Below, one piece after another: positions 42,566 to 49,822 of a DNA stretch of 64,000 nt. The stretch is taken from assembly GCA_028683385.1 (NCBI GenBank), contig JAQUIJ010000014.1, positions 99,997 through 163,996 on the forward strand. The letters are read 5' to 3'. Within the stretch, counting starts at the first letter, position 1, and every line of letters starts with the position of its first letter. Under the pieces are notes generated by a model that worked only from the letters and a program-made list of their open reading frames with translations, searched no databases and was not told the origin of the DNA. The stretch is from Prolixibacteraceae bacterium. GTDB lineage: Bacteria; Bacteroidota; Bacteroidia; Bacteroidales; Prolixibacteraceae. Both the position numbers and the translations under genes were made by a program.

Positions 42566-43322
42566 TAATGAAATAAAATTAAAGAAATTGCTGGACTTGC
42601 ATATTCCAGGAACCATAATGCTTGCTTCATGGCTTGATGCAAACGGATTCTCCCATGACCTGCAACATCGTTATTTAAAAAGCGGTTGGCTCGAATCGGT
42701 TGGTGTTGGTGCATTCAAACGCCCGAACGAAATTGTAGGTTGGCAAGGTGCACTTTATTCGCTGCAAAGACAAGCTAGTTTGCCTGTTTATATTGGAGGC
42801 CCAACAGCTTTATCCATGTTGGGATTTTCGCATTATATCCGCACCGGAGCCGAGACTGTTTATTTATTCTCTCTGTTGAATACGAGATTGCCTGCATGGT
42901 TTAAACAATATTCATGGAATGAAGCATTAAACCACGTCAGGACTTCATTTCTACCTGAAGAGATTGGGATAGATGAATATCAGGAAACACAATTTCCTTT
43001 AATAATAGCATCAGCAGAGCGAGCAATATTCGAATGCCTTTATCTTACTCCAGAAAAGCTGGATGTTATGGAGGTCTATCAAATCATGTCTGGCTTGGTA
43101 AATCTAAGGCCTGGACTGTTGCAGAAGCTTTTGGAAGGATGCAGTTCGGTAAAAGTTAAACGCTTATTTTTATACATGGCGAAAAAGGCGAATCATCAAT
43201 GGTTCCAATTTCTTGATTTATCATCAGTCAATCTTGGACAGGGAGATCGCAGTATTGTAAGTAATGGTTCGTATGATTCTGAATTTCGTATCACAATATC
43301 CAAAGAATTAGCTCAACTATGA
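42555..43322 (+). CDS. abiEi: AbiEi-type antitoxin / transcriptional regulator
   Basis: A 255-residue protein. The N-terminal winged helix (about 20-65) reads TIMLASWLDANGFSHDLQHR and GWLESVGVGAFKRP. The antitoxin C-terminal domain follows, with YIGGPTALSMLGFSHYIR and the conserved FPLIIASAERAIFECLYL. It has the layout of type IV AbiE antitoxins, which repress their own operon and counteract AbiEii. A GTG start at 42555 is used. The last codons overlap the AbiEii ATG by 4 bp (CTATGA). It sits at the downstream end of the defence cluster, 50 bp after hsdR. Confidence 0.85.
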   Translation: MSTNNEIKLKKLLDLHIPGTIMLASWLDANGFSHDLQHRYLKSGWLESVGVGAFKRPNEIVGWQGALYSLQRQASLPVYIGGPTALSMLGFSHYIRTGAETVYLFSLLNTRLPAWFKQYSWNEALNHVRTSFLPEEIGIDEYQETQFPLIIASAERAIFECLYLTPEKLDVMEVYQIMSGLVNLRPGLLQKLLEGCSSVKVKRLFLYMAKKANHQWFQFLDLSSVNLGQGDRSIVSNGSYDSEFRITISKELAQL

Positions 43323-44239
43323 TCGATCCAAAATATAAATCACAGGTTGATTTATTGTTACAAACGCTCCCGTATGTTGCAAAAGAAACAATATTTGCGC
43401 TCAAAGGCGGGACTGCAATTAACCTGTTTGTACGAAGTATGCCCAGGCTATCAGTCGATATTGATTTAACTTATCTTCCAATTGATGACCGGGAAACGGC
43501 ATTGAAAAATATTTCAGATGGACTGGCACGAATCAAATTCGACTTGGAACAATCTATTCCGAGAATCAGCGTAACATCAGCATCACGCGAGGGACAAGAT
43601 GTTAAAATTAACTGCCAGTTACCCGGCGCACAAATTAAGATCGAGGTAAATACTACAACCCGAGGGAGTATTCATCCAACCAGATTTATGCGGGTTCATG
43701 ATTCTGTTGAATCTGCATTCGGCAGATTTGCTGCCATTCATGTTGTTTCAATGGCTGAACTTTATGGAGGAAAGATTTGCGCGGCATTAGACCGACAGCA
43801 TCCCCGCGATTTGTTTGATGTCAGGCTTCTTTTGGATAATGAGGGTTTCACTGATGATATAAAAGACGGTTTTCTTATTGCGCTTATTTCTCACATGCGA
43901 CCAATCAGTGAGGTAATCAGTCCAATGTTTATTGATCAGCGACAAGCCTTTGAAACTCAATTTTCGGGTATGGCAAATATACCATTTAGCTATGACGATT
44001 ATGAACAAACCCGAATACAGTTAGTTGATCAAATCCAATCAAAACTAACAAACAGCGACCGGCAATTTTTAATGAGTTTCAAGGATGGCAGCCCGGATTG
44101 GGAAAAATTATCCGTCAAAAATGCCAGAGAATTACCAGCCGTTCAGTGGAAGTTGCAGAATATTGAAAGATTAAAACACGACAATCACAAGAAACACAAG
44201 GAAATGGTCTCCATTTTAGAGAACGTGTTATTTGGCTGA
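43319..44239 (+). CDS. abiEii: AbiEii-type nucleotidyltransferase toxin
   Basis: A 306-residue protein of the AbiEii/AbiGii nucleotidyltransferase family. The active site reads ALKGGTAINLF (GGT signature) and RLSVDIDLTYL (DxD), near residues 26-55. Further blocks are VVSMAELYGGKICAALDRQHPRDLFDVRLLL and a C-terminal ELPAVQWKLQNI. Family members inactivate tRNAs by adding nucleotides and cause abortive infection or growth arrest when unchecked. Its gene is coupled to the antitoxin by a 4-bp overlap. The length is typical. It marks the right end of the defence cluster. Confidence 0.88.
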   Translation: MIDPKYKSQVDLLLQTLPYVAKETIFALKGGTAINLFVRSMPRLSVDIDLTYLPIDDRETALKNISDGLARIKFDLEQSIPRISVTSASREGQDVKINCQLPGAQIKIEVNTTTRGSIHPTRFMRVHDSVESAFGRFAAIHVVSMAELYGGKICAALDRQHPRDLFDVRLLLDNEGFTDDIKDGFLIALISHMRPISEVISPMFIDQRQAFETQFSGMANIPFSYDDYEQTRIQLVDQIQSKLTNSDRQFLMSFKDGSPDWEKLSVKNARELPAVQWKLQNIERLKHDNHKKHKEMVSILENVLFG

Positions 44240-44355
44240 TTACAAATTGATGAAATATTTAACTGCACTTGTCAAATATTATCGTAAATTTAGATTAGAT
44301 TTTTTATCACGGTAAAAAGAATAACGCAGTTTTTTTGTTATGGAGGTGGAAATTG

Positions 44356-44384
44356 AAAACCCTGGTCACTTGGCCGGGGTTTTT
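44356..44384 (+). terminator. Terminator between the AbiE genes and the conjugation module
   Basis: AAAACCCTGG and CCGGGGTTTT form a 10-bp stem with one G-T pair and an 8-nt loop, followed by TGCG. An outer AACGCA/TGCGTT pair may extend it. Confidence 0.75.
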
Positions 44385-44515
44385 GCGTTCATCCTATATC
44401 TTAATGGAAAGATATTCTTTCTGTTTAAGGTTTCTTCTGTAGTTTATTGAATTAGCAAAACATTTATAGAAGTACTACTCTCACTCAATTTTTTCACAAA
44501 GGTATTTACGCATCT

Positions 44516-44734
44516 CGGAAAAGTCAAGGGTGGCTTCTCTCTCCAATTCCCTTGTCAAGCCACACTTTGTGCTCGGTCAAAAACCAAACGCCCTTTGACT
44601 GCTTTGCGCTCAGGGATCGTTCGGTTTTGTGACATTCGCCCTTGACAAGAATCCGGTCTGCTCAATGGTTCACGGTGCAAAATTAACCGGCGAGCCAGGT
44701 GCCAAAATAAGTCTGTAGGGCAGCAGCAAAATCA
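44516..44734 (+). promoter_or_regulatory. Structured leader, copy 1 (upstream of the DUF6573 gene)
   Basis: Homologous in architecture to 45535-45804 and 47571-47765. P1: CGGA (44516-44519) with TCCG (44652-44655), and GTCAAGGG (44523-44530) with CCCTTGAC (44639-44646). P2: TGGCTT (44531-44536) with AAGCCA (44557-44562). P3: GTCAAAAACCAAAC (44576-44589) with GTTCGGTTTTGTGAC (44619-44633), with one mismatch and one bulge. P4: GGTTCACGGT (44667-44676) with ACCGGCGAGCC (44686-44696), imperfect. The motif CTCAATG lies between P1 and P4. The tail GCCAAAATAAG is followed by AGGGCAG just before the ATG at 44735. P1's GTCAAGGG could also pair locally with CCCTTG at 44549-44554, so an alternative fold exists. 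Confidence 0.75.
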
Positions 44735-45169
44735 ATGAAAGATTCAAACGAATGGGAAATTGTTTCCACGTATTCAACCAGGGAAGCTGTGGCAGACGGT
44801 TTTCTTGTAAAAGTTGACAGTGAAGCCTCAAAGGAAGCCGGAATTAAATTTCCGGTTTATCTGACTTGTGCTGTTTGGAACAAGTACGTTGAAGTTCCGA
44901 AAGGTATGGAGCAGCTACAAAATCTTTCCGGTCGCCTTTGGGATGTGCTGTTCATGTTTGCTTTTCATGCCCGCAATGTCTCTTCGAACCTTTTACAGTA
45001 TGATTTTATCAGCTACCTGCCTGATGAAGGGGACTGGGAGCCTAATGAAAAGTTGAAAACGCCAGAAAATCAACTCAACCGACTAGTTACCCTCAAAGCG
45101 GTGATTCAGGCACAGGATTTCGATGATCCGTCACCAGCTATTTTCATCATGAAACCAGATGAAGATTAG
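44735..45169 (+). CDS. DUF6573-family protein
   Basis: A 144-residue soluble protein. The N-terminus reads EIVSTYSTREAVADGFLVKV, followed by EAGIKFPVYLTCAVWNKYVE. This is the pattern of DUF6573, where an 'Ala-Val-Ala-Asp-Gly' start precedes a 'TRAVW'-like block. The family is common on mobile elements and plasmids and its function is unknown. Preceded by structured leader copy 1, it is the first gene of the conjugative module. An anti-restriction or entry role is possible because the same leader type also controls the ArdC gene. Confidence 0.75.
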   Translation: MKDSNEWEIVSTYSTREAVADGFLVKVDSEASKEAGIKFPVYLTCAVWNKYVEVPKGMEQLQNLSGRLWDVLFMFAFHARNVSSNLLQYDFISYLPDEGDWEPNEKLKTPENQLNRLVTLKAVIQAQDFDDPSPAIFIMKPDED

Positions 45170-45203
45170 TATGAATCAATCAAAATTATAGGAGGTATTA
45201 GCT

Positions 45204-45416
45204 ATGAGATATAAAGATGATCCCAGACAGATTGTAGTTCGTTACCCGAGTTGCTGTGCGAAGTGTCAAACACTTTTACCCAAAGGTACTCCAGCTTATT
45301 ATTGGCCACGAACCAGAACCTTATTGTGCTCAGATTGTGGAGAACCGGAATACCGTAGTTTCCTTTCATCTGCGGCAGATGAAGATGTTTATGCCGGAAG
45401 AGGGAATCCCTATTAA
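45204..45416 (+). CDS. Small zinc-ribbon-like protein
   Basis: A 70-residue protein with two Cys pairs: SCCAKCQTLLPKGTPAYYWP and LLCSDCGEPEYR, a treble-clef or zinc-ribbon arrangement. A good Shine-Dalgarno sequence (AGGAGG) lies 10 bp before the ATG, which is unusual in this window and supports the start. It follows the DUF6573 gene by 34 bp and is ended by a terminator, so the two form a short operon. Function unknown. Confidence 0.75.
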   Translation: MRYKDDPRQIVVRYPSCCAKCQTLLPKGTPAYYWPRTRTLLCSDCGEPEYRSFLSSAADEDVYAGRGNPY

Positions 45417-45423
45417 GATGCCT

Positions 45424-45443
45424 GGGGCTTACGCCCCTTTTTT
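45424..45443 (+). terminator. Terminator after the zinc-ribbon gene
   Basis: GGGGC, loop TTAC, GCCCC, then TTTTTT. It starts 8 bp after the stop codon. Confidence 0.85.
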
Positions 45444-45534
45444 GTTCGTTACCAATCATTCAGATAAATAAGTGGATTCTGTTACAAGGTGGAGTGTTAC
45501 ACTCAAATTTCTGTCAAAGTTATTAATCGCTTCC

Positions 45535-45804
45535 CGGAACGGTAAAGGGGCGGTTGCTTCTCTCGATGCCTTATGGCAACCGTCCTTCGGATGCGTTCAG
45601 TTTTTTGCTTTTTCACCTATGTTGTATAAATCTGATTCACTAAATGTAAAAAAGGTTGCAAAAAACTGACATGCACCCCGTTGACCTGATCCGTGACAGC
45701 TCAATGTTGGTACGCCAAAAATTTAAGTTTAACGGCGTGCCAGATATTTCCTTAGTTAAATCAAAGGGAGCCAAAATAAGTCCGAAAGGCATCGGCGCTT
45801 TCAC
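45535..45804 (+). promoter_or_regulatory. Structured leader, copy 2 (upstream of the ArdC-like gene)
   Basis: P1: CGGA (45535-45538) with TCCG (45690-45693), GGT (45541-45543) with ACC (45684-45686), and GGGG (45547-45550) with CCCC (45676-45679). P2: CGGTTGC (45551-45557) with GCAACCG (45576-45582). P3: CAGTTTTTTGC (45598-45608) with GCAAAAAACTG (45658-45668), perfect. P4: GGTACGCC (45709-45716) with GGCGTGCC (45734-45741). The 38 nt at 45669-45706 are identical to 47658-47695, and 45535-45552 is identical to 47571-47588. The start codon of the ArdC-like gene is 63 nt after P4. Confidence 0.8.
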
Positions 45805-46719
45805 ATGAATACTTCATTCGACATTTATGAAATGGTTACCAACCTGATTATTGAACGCCTTGAAGCAGGTGTTGTCCCTTGGCAGATGCCTTGGAAAGCT
45901 GAAACCGGTTTTCCGCAAAACATGGTTCACAAAAAGGCTTATCGGGGATTTAATTTCTGGTTGCTGCTGACTGTTGCTGATAAGTTTGGTTCCCCGTTTT
46001 TTCTCACCTACAACCAGGTAAAAGAATTAGGTGGGCATGTTTTGAAAGGTGAAAAAGGCTTCCCGGTTGTGTTCTGGAAGCTGCTGGACACGGAAGAAAA
46101 AGATGGCAGCATTGACCACATCCCTTTCCTTCGGTATTACACTGTTTTTAACCTGAAACAAACCGAAGGTATTGATGAAAGCAAGATTCCACCAACTGAA
46201 GCACACGACCATCAGTTTGACCCGATTGGTGATTCTGAACAGTTAATCGAGTTCTGGTACGATAGCCCTGAAATCAGGCTTGACCAGTCGCACGCATTTT
46301 ATTCACCAACTGGTGATTATGTCGGGATGCCAAACCCACGGACTTTTTTCAGAGACGAACAGTATTATTCAACTTTATATCATGAATGTATTCACGCGAC
46401 TGGTCACATCAACAGGACTGGAAGGCATGAAAAGCTATCCGATCACAAGTTCGGTTCCCAAGACTACAGCCAGGAAGAACTGGTTGCCGAGTTGGGAGCC
46501 GCTTACCTCTGTTATATGACAGGAATTCAAAATGCTACAATTGATAACAGTGCTGCCTACATCAAAAGCTGGATCGGCAAATTCAAGGAAGATAAAAAGA
46601 TGTTGCTGATTGCTTCTTCTCAGGCACAAAAGGCAGTTGATTACATATTGGAACATCAATCCCATCCCAACCAGGCGGCAAGTGCCGCTTTGGTTGACTA
46701 TTTGGCGGAGGCAGTTTAG
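45805..46719 (+). CDS. ArdC-like anti-restriction protein (ssDNA-binding plus zincin)
   Basis: A 304-residue protein. The N-terminal ArdC/DUF1738 domain (about 1-125) reads IYEMVTNLIIERLEAGVVPW, then AYRGFNFWLLL and GEKGFPVVFWK, and is predicted to bind single-stranded DNA. The C-terminal zincin domain has HECIHATGH (about 193-201, HExxH) and SQEELVAELGAAYLC as the third-ligand helix. ArdC proteins protect incoming conjugative DNA from restriction. Preceded by structured leader copy 2 and followed by a terminator that overlaps the stop codon. It is a notable partner on an element that itself carries a type I RM system. Confidence 0.9.
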   Translation: MNTSFDIYEMVTNLIIERLEAGVVPWQMPWKAETGFPQNMVHKKAYRGFNFWLLLTVADKFGSPFFLTYNQVKELGGHVLKGEKGFPVVFWKLLDTEEKDGSIDHIPFLRYYTVFNLKQTEGIDESKIPPTEAHDHQFDPIGDSEQLIEFWYDSPEIRLDQSHAFYSPTGDYVGMPNPRTFFRDEQYYSTLYHECIHATGHINRTGRHEKLSDHKFGSQDYSQEELVAELGAAYLCYMTGIQNATIDNSAAYIKSWIGKFKEDKKMLLIASSQAQKAVDYILEHQSHPNQAASAALVDYLAEAV

Positions 46720-46734
46720 CCTTCGCCTTTTTTT
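46704..46734 (+). terminator. Terminator overlapping the ArdC stop codon
   Basis: GGCGGAGGC and GCCTTCGCC form a 9-bp stem with G-T pairing, with the TAG in the loop region, followed by TTTTTTT. Confidence 0.75.
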
Positions 46735-46776
46735 ACCTCAAAATTTCACAGTTAGAAATAATTAAAGATTTAAGAT

Positions 46777-47484
46777 ATGGAACAGTTTAAAAGTTTTTCC
46801 CAGTATATCCTGCAAATCGGTTACAAATATGGTTTGCATTCCGTGTTCGACGATTTTTTGGAAATGGTAATTTGCTCTTTATCGCTCGGAGCAAAGGAAG
46901 ATCGCTACCATGAGATTGTCCGTAATTATGAGAAGCCGGATGCCTACCTGATGGCTGAGGCTTTCGGAGCGCTAGTAGTCGAGATGGATAATAACGGCGA
47001 AGGTCTTAAAGATGGCTTTGGTGATTTTTACATGGAATACCTAAGCCATGGCAGGAATGGTCAGTTTTTCACTCCGGAGCCAATATGCGATATGATGGCC
47101 CGGATATTGAACCCGGCAGGTTTTGGGGAGAAGGTTGCCGATTGTTGTTGTGGCTCTGGCAGGATGTTGCTGGCAGCAGCAAGAGTAAGCCGAAACTCGT
47201 TATTCTTTGGAGCAGATATTGACCGCACCAGTGCCATGATGTGTTTGATTAATCTATGCCTGAACGGACTTTTGGGAGAAGTTTGTTGGATGGATACCCT
47301 GATGAACCATTTTTATGCAGGTTGGAGGATAGAACTCCATCCGGAGAAGGCAGTCCCATACATCCGGGAAATTACCGAATCTGAAAGCTACATGGTTTTA
47401 AGGCTACCTGAAAAGAAACAGGAACTCATTGTCCAACAAGCACCAGTAACTAAAGTAACTCAGCAGCTGATGTTTGAATTCTAG
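46777..47484 (+). CDS. N6-methyltransferase-like protein lacking the catalytic NPPF motif
   Basis: A 235-residue protein. It resembles the SAM-binding half of HsdM-type methylases: FFTPEPICDMMARIL, then motif I VADCCCGSGRMLLAA near 125, and FFGADIDRTSAMMCLINLCL. Where a functional enzyme would show NPP(Y/F) after that helix, it reads LGEVCWMDTLMNHF, so the catalytic motif IV is missing. It may bind SAM or DNA without methylating, or assist another subunit. It is 57 bp downstream of the ArdC gene with a terminator in between, and a second terminator follows. Similar proteins occur in Bacteroidota conjugative elements. Confidence 0.8.
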   Translation: MEQFKSFSQYILQIGYKYGLHSVFDDFLEMVICSLSLGAKEDRYHEIVRNYEKPDAYLMAEAFGALVVEMDNNGEGLKDGFGDFYMEYLSHGRNGQFFTPEPICDMMARILNPAGFGEKVADCCCGSGRMLLAAARVSRNSLFFGADIDRTSAMMCLINLCLNGLLGEVCWMDTLMNHFYAGWRIELHPEKAVPYIREITESESYMVLRLPEKKQELIVQQAPVTKVTQQLMFEF

Positions 47485-47502
47485 GGGCAATGCCCCTTTT
47501 TT
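47484..47502 (+). terminator. Terminator after the methyltransferase-like gene
   Basis: GGGGC, AAT, GCCCC, then TTTTTT, overlapping the stop codon. It is nearly the same hairpin as at 45424-45443, also just before a structured leader. Confidence 0.85.
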
Positions 47503-47570
47503 GTTCGTTCAATTTTTTATCAGGTAAAATCACTCCATTTAAAATTGCGGGCAAAATTATTTACGCTTCA

Positions 47571-47765
47571 CGGAACGGTAAAGGGGCGTCCCGACAAACT
47601 GGGACGTCCTTCGGATGCGTTCAGTTTCATGGATTGCCCATTTCGGGCATGAAACTGACATGCACCCCGTTGACCTGATCCGTGACAGCTCAATGCCCGG
47701 TTACGCCGAAATTTTAACCGGCGTGCCAGATGCCAATATAAAGCCACAGGGCAGTGGAAAATAAT
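47571..47765 (+). promoter_or_regulatory. Structured leader, copy 3 (upstream of the 119-residue gene)
   Basis: P1: CGGA (47571-47574) with TCCG (47679-47682), GGT (47577-47579) with ACC (47673-47675), and GGGG (47583-47586) with CCCC (47665-47668). P2: CGTCCC (47587-47592) with GGGACG (47601-47606). P3: CAGTTTCATG (47622-47631) with CATGAAACTG (47648-47657). P4: GGTTACGCCG (47699-47708) with CGGCGTGCC (47719-47727). P2 and P3 differ in sequence from copy 2, but both sides change together. The tail GCCAATATAAAG and AGGGCAG resembles copy 1. The ATG is 38 nt after P4, as in copy 1. Confidence 0.8.
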
Positions 47766-48125
47766 ATGAATAATGCAGCTAAGAAACTCGATGCTGAGAG
47801 TGCAGAACAACCTAAAACTTCTTTGGAAGTTGTAAAAAAAGATGGAAAAGAAGTTACTGAAGTTCCTTCATTAGAAAAGCGCATCCAGAAAGTGGAAGAT
47901 TTGAGCATGCTCATCGAAAAGTGGCGCAAGCTCACCGAAACCAGAAGGAACCTGCAAACCTTCTCCCTGGGAGCAGATGGTTTGGGTGCAACAGTATTCC
48001 TGCGGGACGCATCAGGAAAAGAGTTTAAAACTTCCAATACTCCGGTAGTATCCGCAGTGATGGAAGAAATTAAAACGACTCTGGATGAACGTATCAAGGA
48101 AGTTGAAACCCAGATCAAGTTCTGA
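47766..48125 (+). CDS. Small unrecognised protein of the conjugative module
   Basis: A 119-residue charged, helical protein. A disordered Lys/Glu-rich N-terminus is followed by helix LEKRIQKVEDLSMLIEKWRK, a short beta part (TFSLGADGLGATVFLRDASG) and a terminal helix (VMEEIKTTLDERIKEVETQI). No catalytic motif is seen. It is preceded by structured leader copy 3 and followed by a strong terminator, so it is a single-gene unit. The ATG at 47766 is chosen over a GTG 12 bp upstream. It resembles small proteins found in Bacteroidota conjugative elements; the role is unknown. Confidence 0.7.
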   Translation: MNNAAKKLDAESAEQPKTSLEVVKKDGKEVTEVPSLEKRIQKVEDLSMLIEKWRKLTETRRNLQTFSLGADGLGATVFLRDASGKEFKTSNTPVVSAVMEEIKTTLDERIKEVETQIKF

Positions 48126-48158
48126 AAATGGGGAGGCAAAGCCTCCCCATTTTTTTTG
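48125..48158 (+). terminator. Strong terminator
   Basis: AAAATGGGGAGGC, AAA, GCCTCCCCATTTT, followed by TTTT. It has a 13-bp perfect stem and overlaps the stop codon of the preceding gene. Confidence 0.9.
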
Positions 48159-48384
48159 GTCGCTAAAAACGACAGATATTAATCCATCTCGACAAAATTT
48201 TTGATGATCTTTTCTTTCTGTTTTTGTCCAAAGTTGTGGGATAATTCAACATTTCCAAACTATTGGTCATAACTCAAACCTTTTCAATCTTTTTTTTGAA
48301 AAAGAAAGCCTTTGTTAAATCCATCCAAAATTGATCAAATTGAAGTAACCTGACTTTTCTGATTAACAATGTCATGAACAAAAG

Positions 48385-48475
48385 GCATCAAAACCGATCA
48401 AATTAAATGATTAAACCATAACGTACTTAATCATATAAAACACCCAACTTGGGAATACCTTGGGAATTTTATCGT
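48385..48475 (+). promoter_or_regulatory. Repeated upstream element, copy A
   Basis: The segment has ATCAAAACCGATCAAATTAA, then AAATGATT, and after about 25 nt CATATAAAACACCCAACTTG with GGAATACCTTGGG. It matches 51391-51478 at most positions and in spacing. Here the hairpin arms are damaged (CACCCAACTTGGG against CCTTGGGAATTTT). It lies just before the HTH gene at 48507 and probably holds its promoter or operator. The rest of the gap 48159-48384 is AT-rich with nothing recognised. Confidence 0.6.
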
Positions 48476-48506
48476 TTTGAATTACAGATTTTTGAAGGCT
48501 TTCAAA

Positions 48507-48827
48507 ATGAATCATTCAAAACTAAAAGTTATGCCATCAGAAATTATTACAACAGACGACCTCCGGGAATTCAAGATCGAATTACTCACCGAGTTCCGAA
48601 AGATGCTTAATGAGCAACGTGGTCAGCCCGCCAAAAAATGGTTAAAATCCTACGAGGTAAAAAAACTACTAAGTATTTCTCCCGGAACCCTTCAGAACCT
48701 TCGAATAAACGGAACCCTTCCATTTACTAAAATTGGGGGACAGATGTTTTACGATTACGAGGATATCCGGAAAATGCTGGAGCCCACCCAGAAACAAAAA
48801 AAGTTTAGCTTCGATTTGAAGCGATGA
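48507..48827 (+). CDS. Helix-turn-helix (excisionase/MerR-like) protein
   Basis: A 106-residue protein. An N-terminal helix (DDLREFKIELLTEFRKML) precedes the DNA-binding domain: SYEVKKLLSISPGTLQNLRI and TKIGGQMFYDYEDIRKML. This is the common small regulator of Bacteroidota conjugative elements. It overlaps the next gene's ATG by 4 bp. Upstream in-frame starts (TTG at 48477) exist, but the ATG at 48507 gives a normal length. It could bind the repeated element that precedes it. Confidence 0.8.
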   Translation: MNHSKLKVMPSEIITTDDLREFKIELLTEFRKMLNEQRGQPAKKWLKSYEVKKLLSISPGTLQNLRINGTLPFTKIGGQMFYDYEDIRKMLEPTQKQKKFSFDLKR

Positions 48828-49822
48828 ACTACATCAGGCACCTGAACGGCTTTTTTGCACGGCTGGCCGAAGACAAGCGCATGTCATCCTATCACATCAG
48901 CCTGTATTTTTCACTGTTCCAGCAGTGGAATGCTGACCGGTTTGGGGAGCAGTTTGTCATTAGCCGGACAGAAGTAATGGAAATGTCACGTCTAGGTTCA
49001 GTCAATACTTATGCCCGGTGCATGAAGGAACTTTCCGAGTGGGGGTATATCCAATACATCCCTTCATCCAATATACATGCAGGCAGCCGGGTCTCCTGTA
49101 TCAGATTTGATACTGCAAGTGATACCGGAACTGATACAACAAGGAATACCGGTATCGAAAATGATATCGCTAGTGATACCAGAACCGATACAGGAAGGAA
49201 TACCGGTACTTCCAGCGATCTCATAAATGATACAGCAATCGATACTGGAACTGATACCGGTATTAAAAATGATACTGCAAGCGATACAGGAACTGATACT
49301 GCAAGTGATACCGGTATTTCCAGCGATCTCATAAGTGATACCGGAAGGAATACCGCAAGCGATAAAATTGAGGGTGCCGGTATCAAAAATGATACAGCAA
49401 GGAATACAGGAACTGATACACCTTTTATAAACAGTTTAAACAAGAACAAACAAGAAGAAGAGTCAGTCAGAAGAAATCAAAAATTTGATGTTGATGAAAA
49501 CGAAAAAAAACAAAAACGATTTAGAACGACAAATTCCGAAAATCTTCCGGATGAAAAATCTCCGGTTCCGGATTTATCCGAAACCGAACAATTTTTTGAA
49601 CAGAACCAGTTTCCGCGCAGCGAAGCACAGAAGTTTTACGCCCACTACCAGTCGTCAGGCTGGAAGACCGGGGATCAGATGAAAATACTTTCCTGGCAGG
49701 CAGTTGCCCGGAAATGGATGAACAACACCCAAAGTTTTAAACCAGATGAACGAGAACCCAATCAAGTCGGGGCCAGCAAACTTAGCGTCACCGTCAACAA
49801 AGATTATTCTGAACCCTTATGA
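48824..49822 (+). CDS. Conjugative-element regulator with a long Asp-Thr-Gly repeat linker
   Basis: A 332-residue protein. The N-terminal domain (about 1-95) is winged-helix-like: HISLYFSLFQQWNADRFGEQ, FVISRTEVMEMSRLGSVNTY and ELSEWGYIQYIPSSN, as in replication-initiator or regulator proteins of Bacteroidota elements. Residues about 97-205 are an extended linker of repeated DTGTD, SDTGI and RNTGT units. The C-terminus (SETEQFFEQNQFPRSEAQKF, then YHYQSSGWK-type residues) is a short domain also seen in phage and plasmid replication proteins. It overlaps both neighbours, 4 bp before and 77 bp after. Confidence 0.75.
   Translation: MNYIRHLNGFFARLAEDKRMSSYHISLYFSLFQQWNADRFGEQFVISRTEVMEMSRLGSVNTYARCMKELSEWGYIQYIPSSNIHAGSRVSCIRFDTASDTGTDTTRNTGIENDIASDTRTDTGRNTGTSSDLINDTAIDTGTDTGIKNDTASDTGTDTASDTGISSDLISDTGRNTASDKIEGAGIKNDTARNTGTDTPFINSLNKNKQEEESVRRNQKFDVDENEKKQKRFRTTNSENLPDEKSPVPDLSETEQFFEQNQFPRSEAQKFYAHYQSSGWKTGDQMKILSWQAVARKWMNNTQSFKPDEREPNQVGASKLSVTVNKDYSEPL
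49110..49425 (+). repeat. Intragenic tandem repeats of GATAC-type units
   Basis: About 316 bp built from words such as GATACCGGAACT, GATACTGCAAGT and AATACCGGTATC in 6- and 12-bp steps, all in one frame. They encode the Asp-Thr-Gly linker of the 48824-49822 gene. The repeats are diverged, so slippage is not recent throughout. Confidence 0.85.

Noticed and set aside
43319..44239. Second CD-NTase
   Set aside because: It has a nucleotidyltransferase GG(T)...DxD core, but the remaining blocks and the coupled upstream regulator fit AbiEii, not a cyclic-nucleotide synthase.
49110..49425. CRISPR-like or iteron array
   Set aside because: The units keep one reading frame and code a smooth Asp-Thr-Gly linker inside a longer gene, so they are intragenic repeats.
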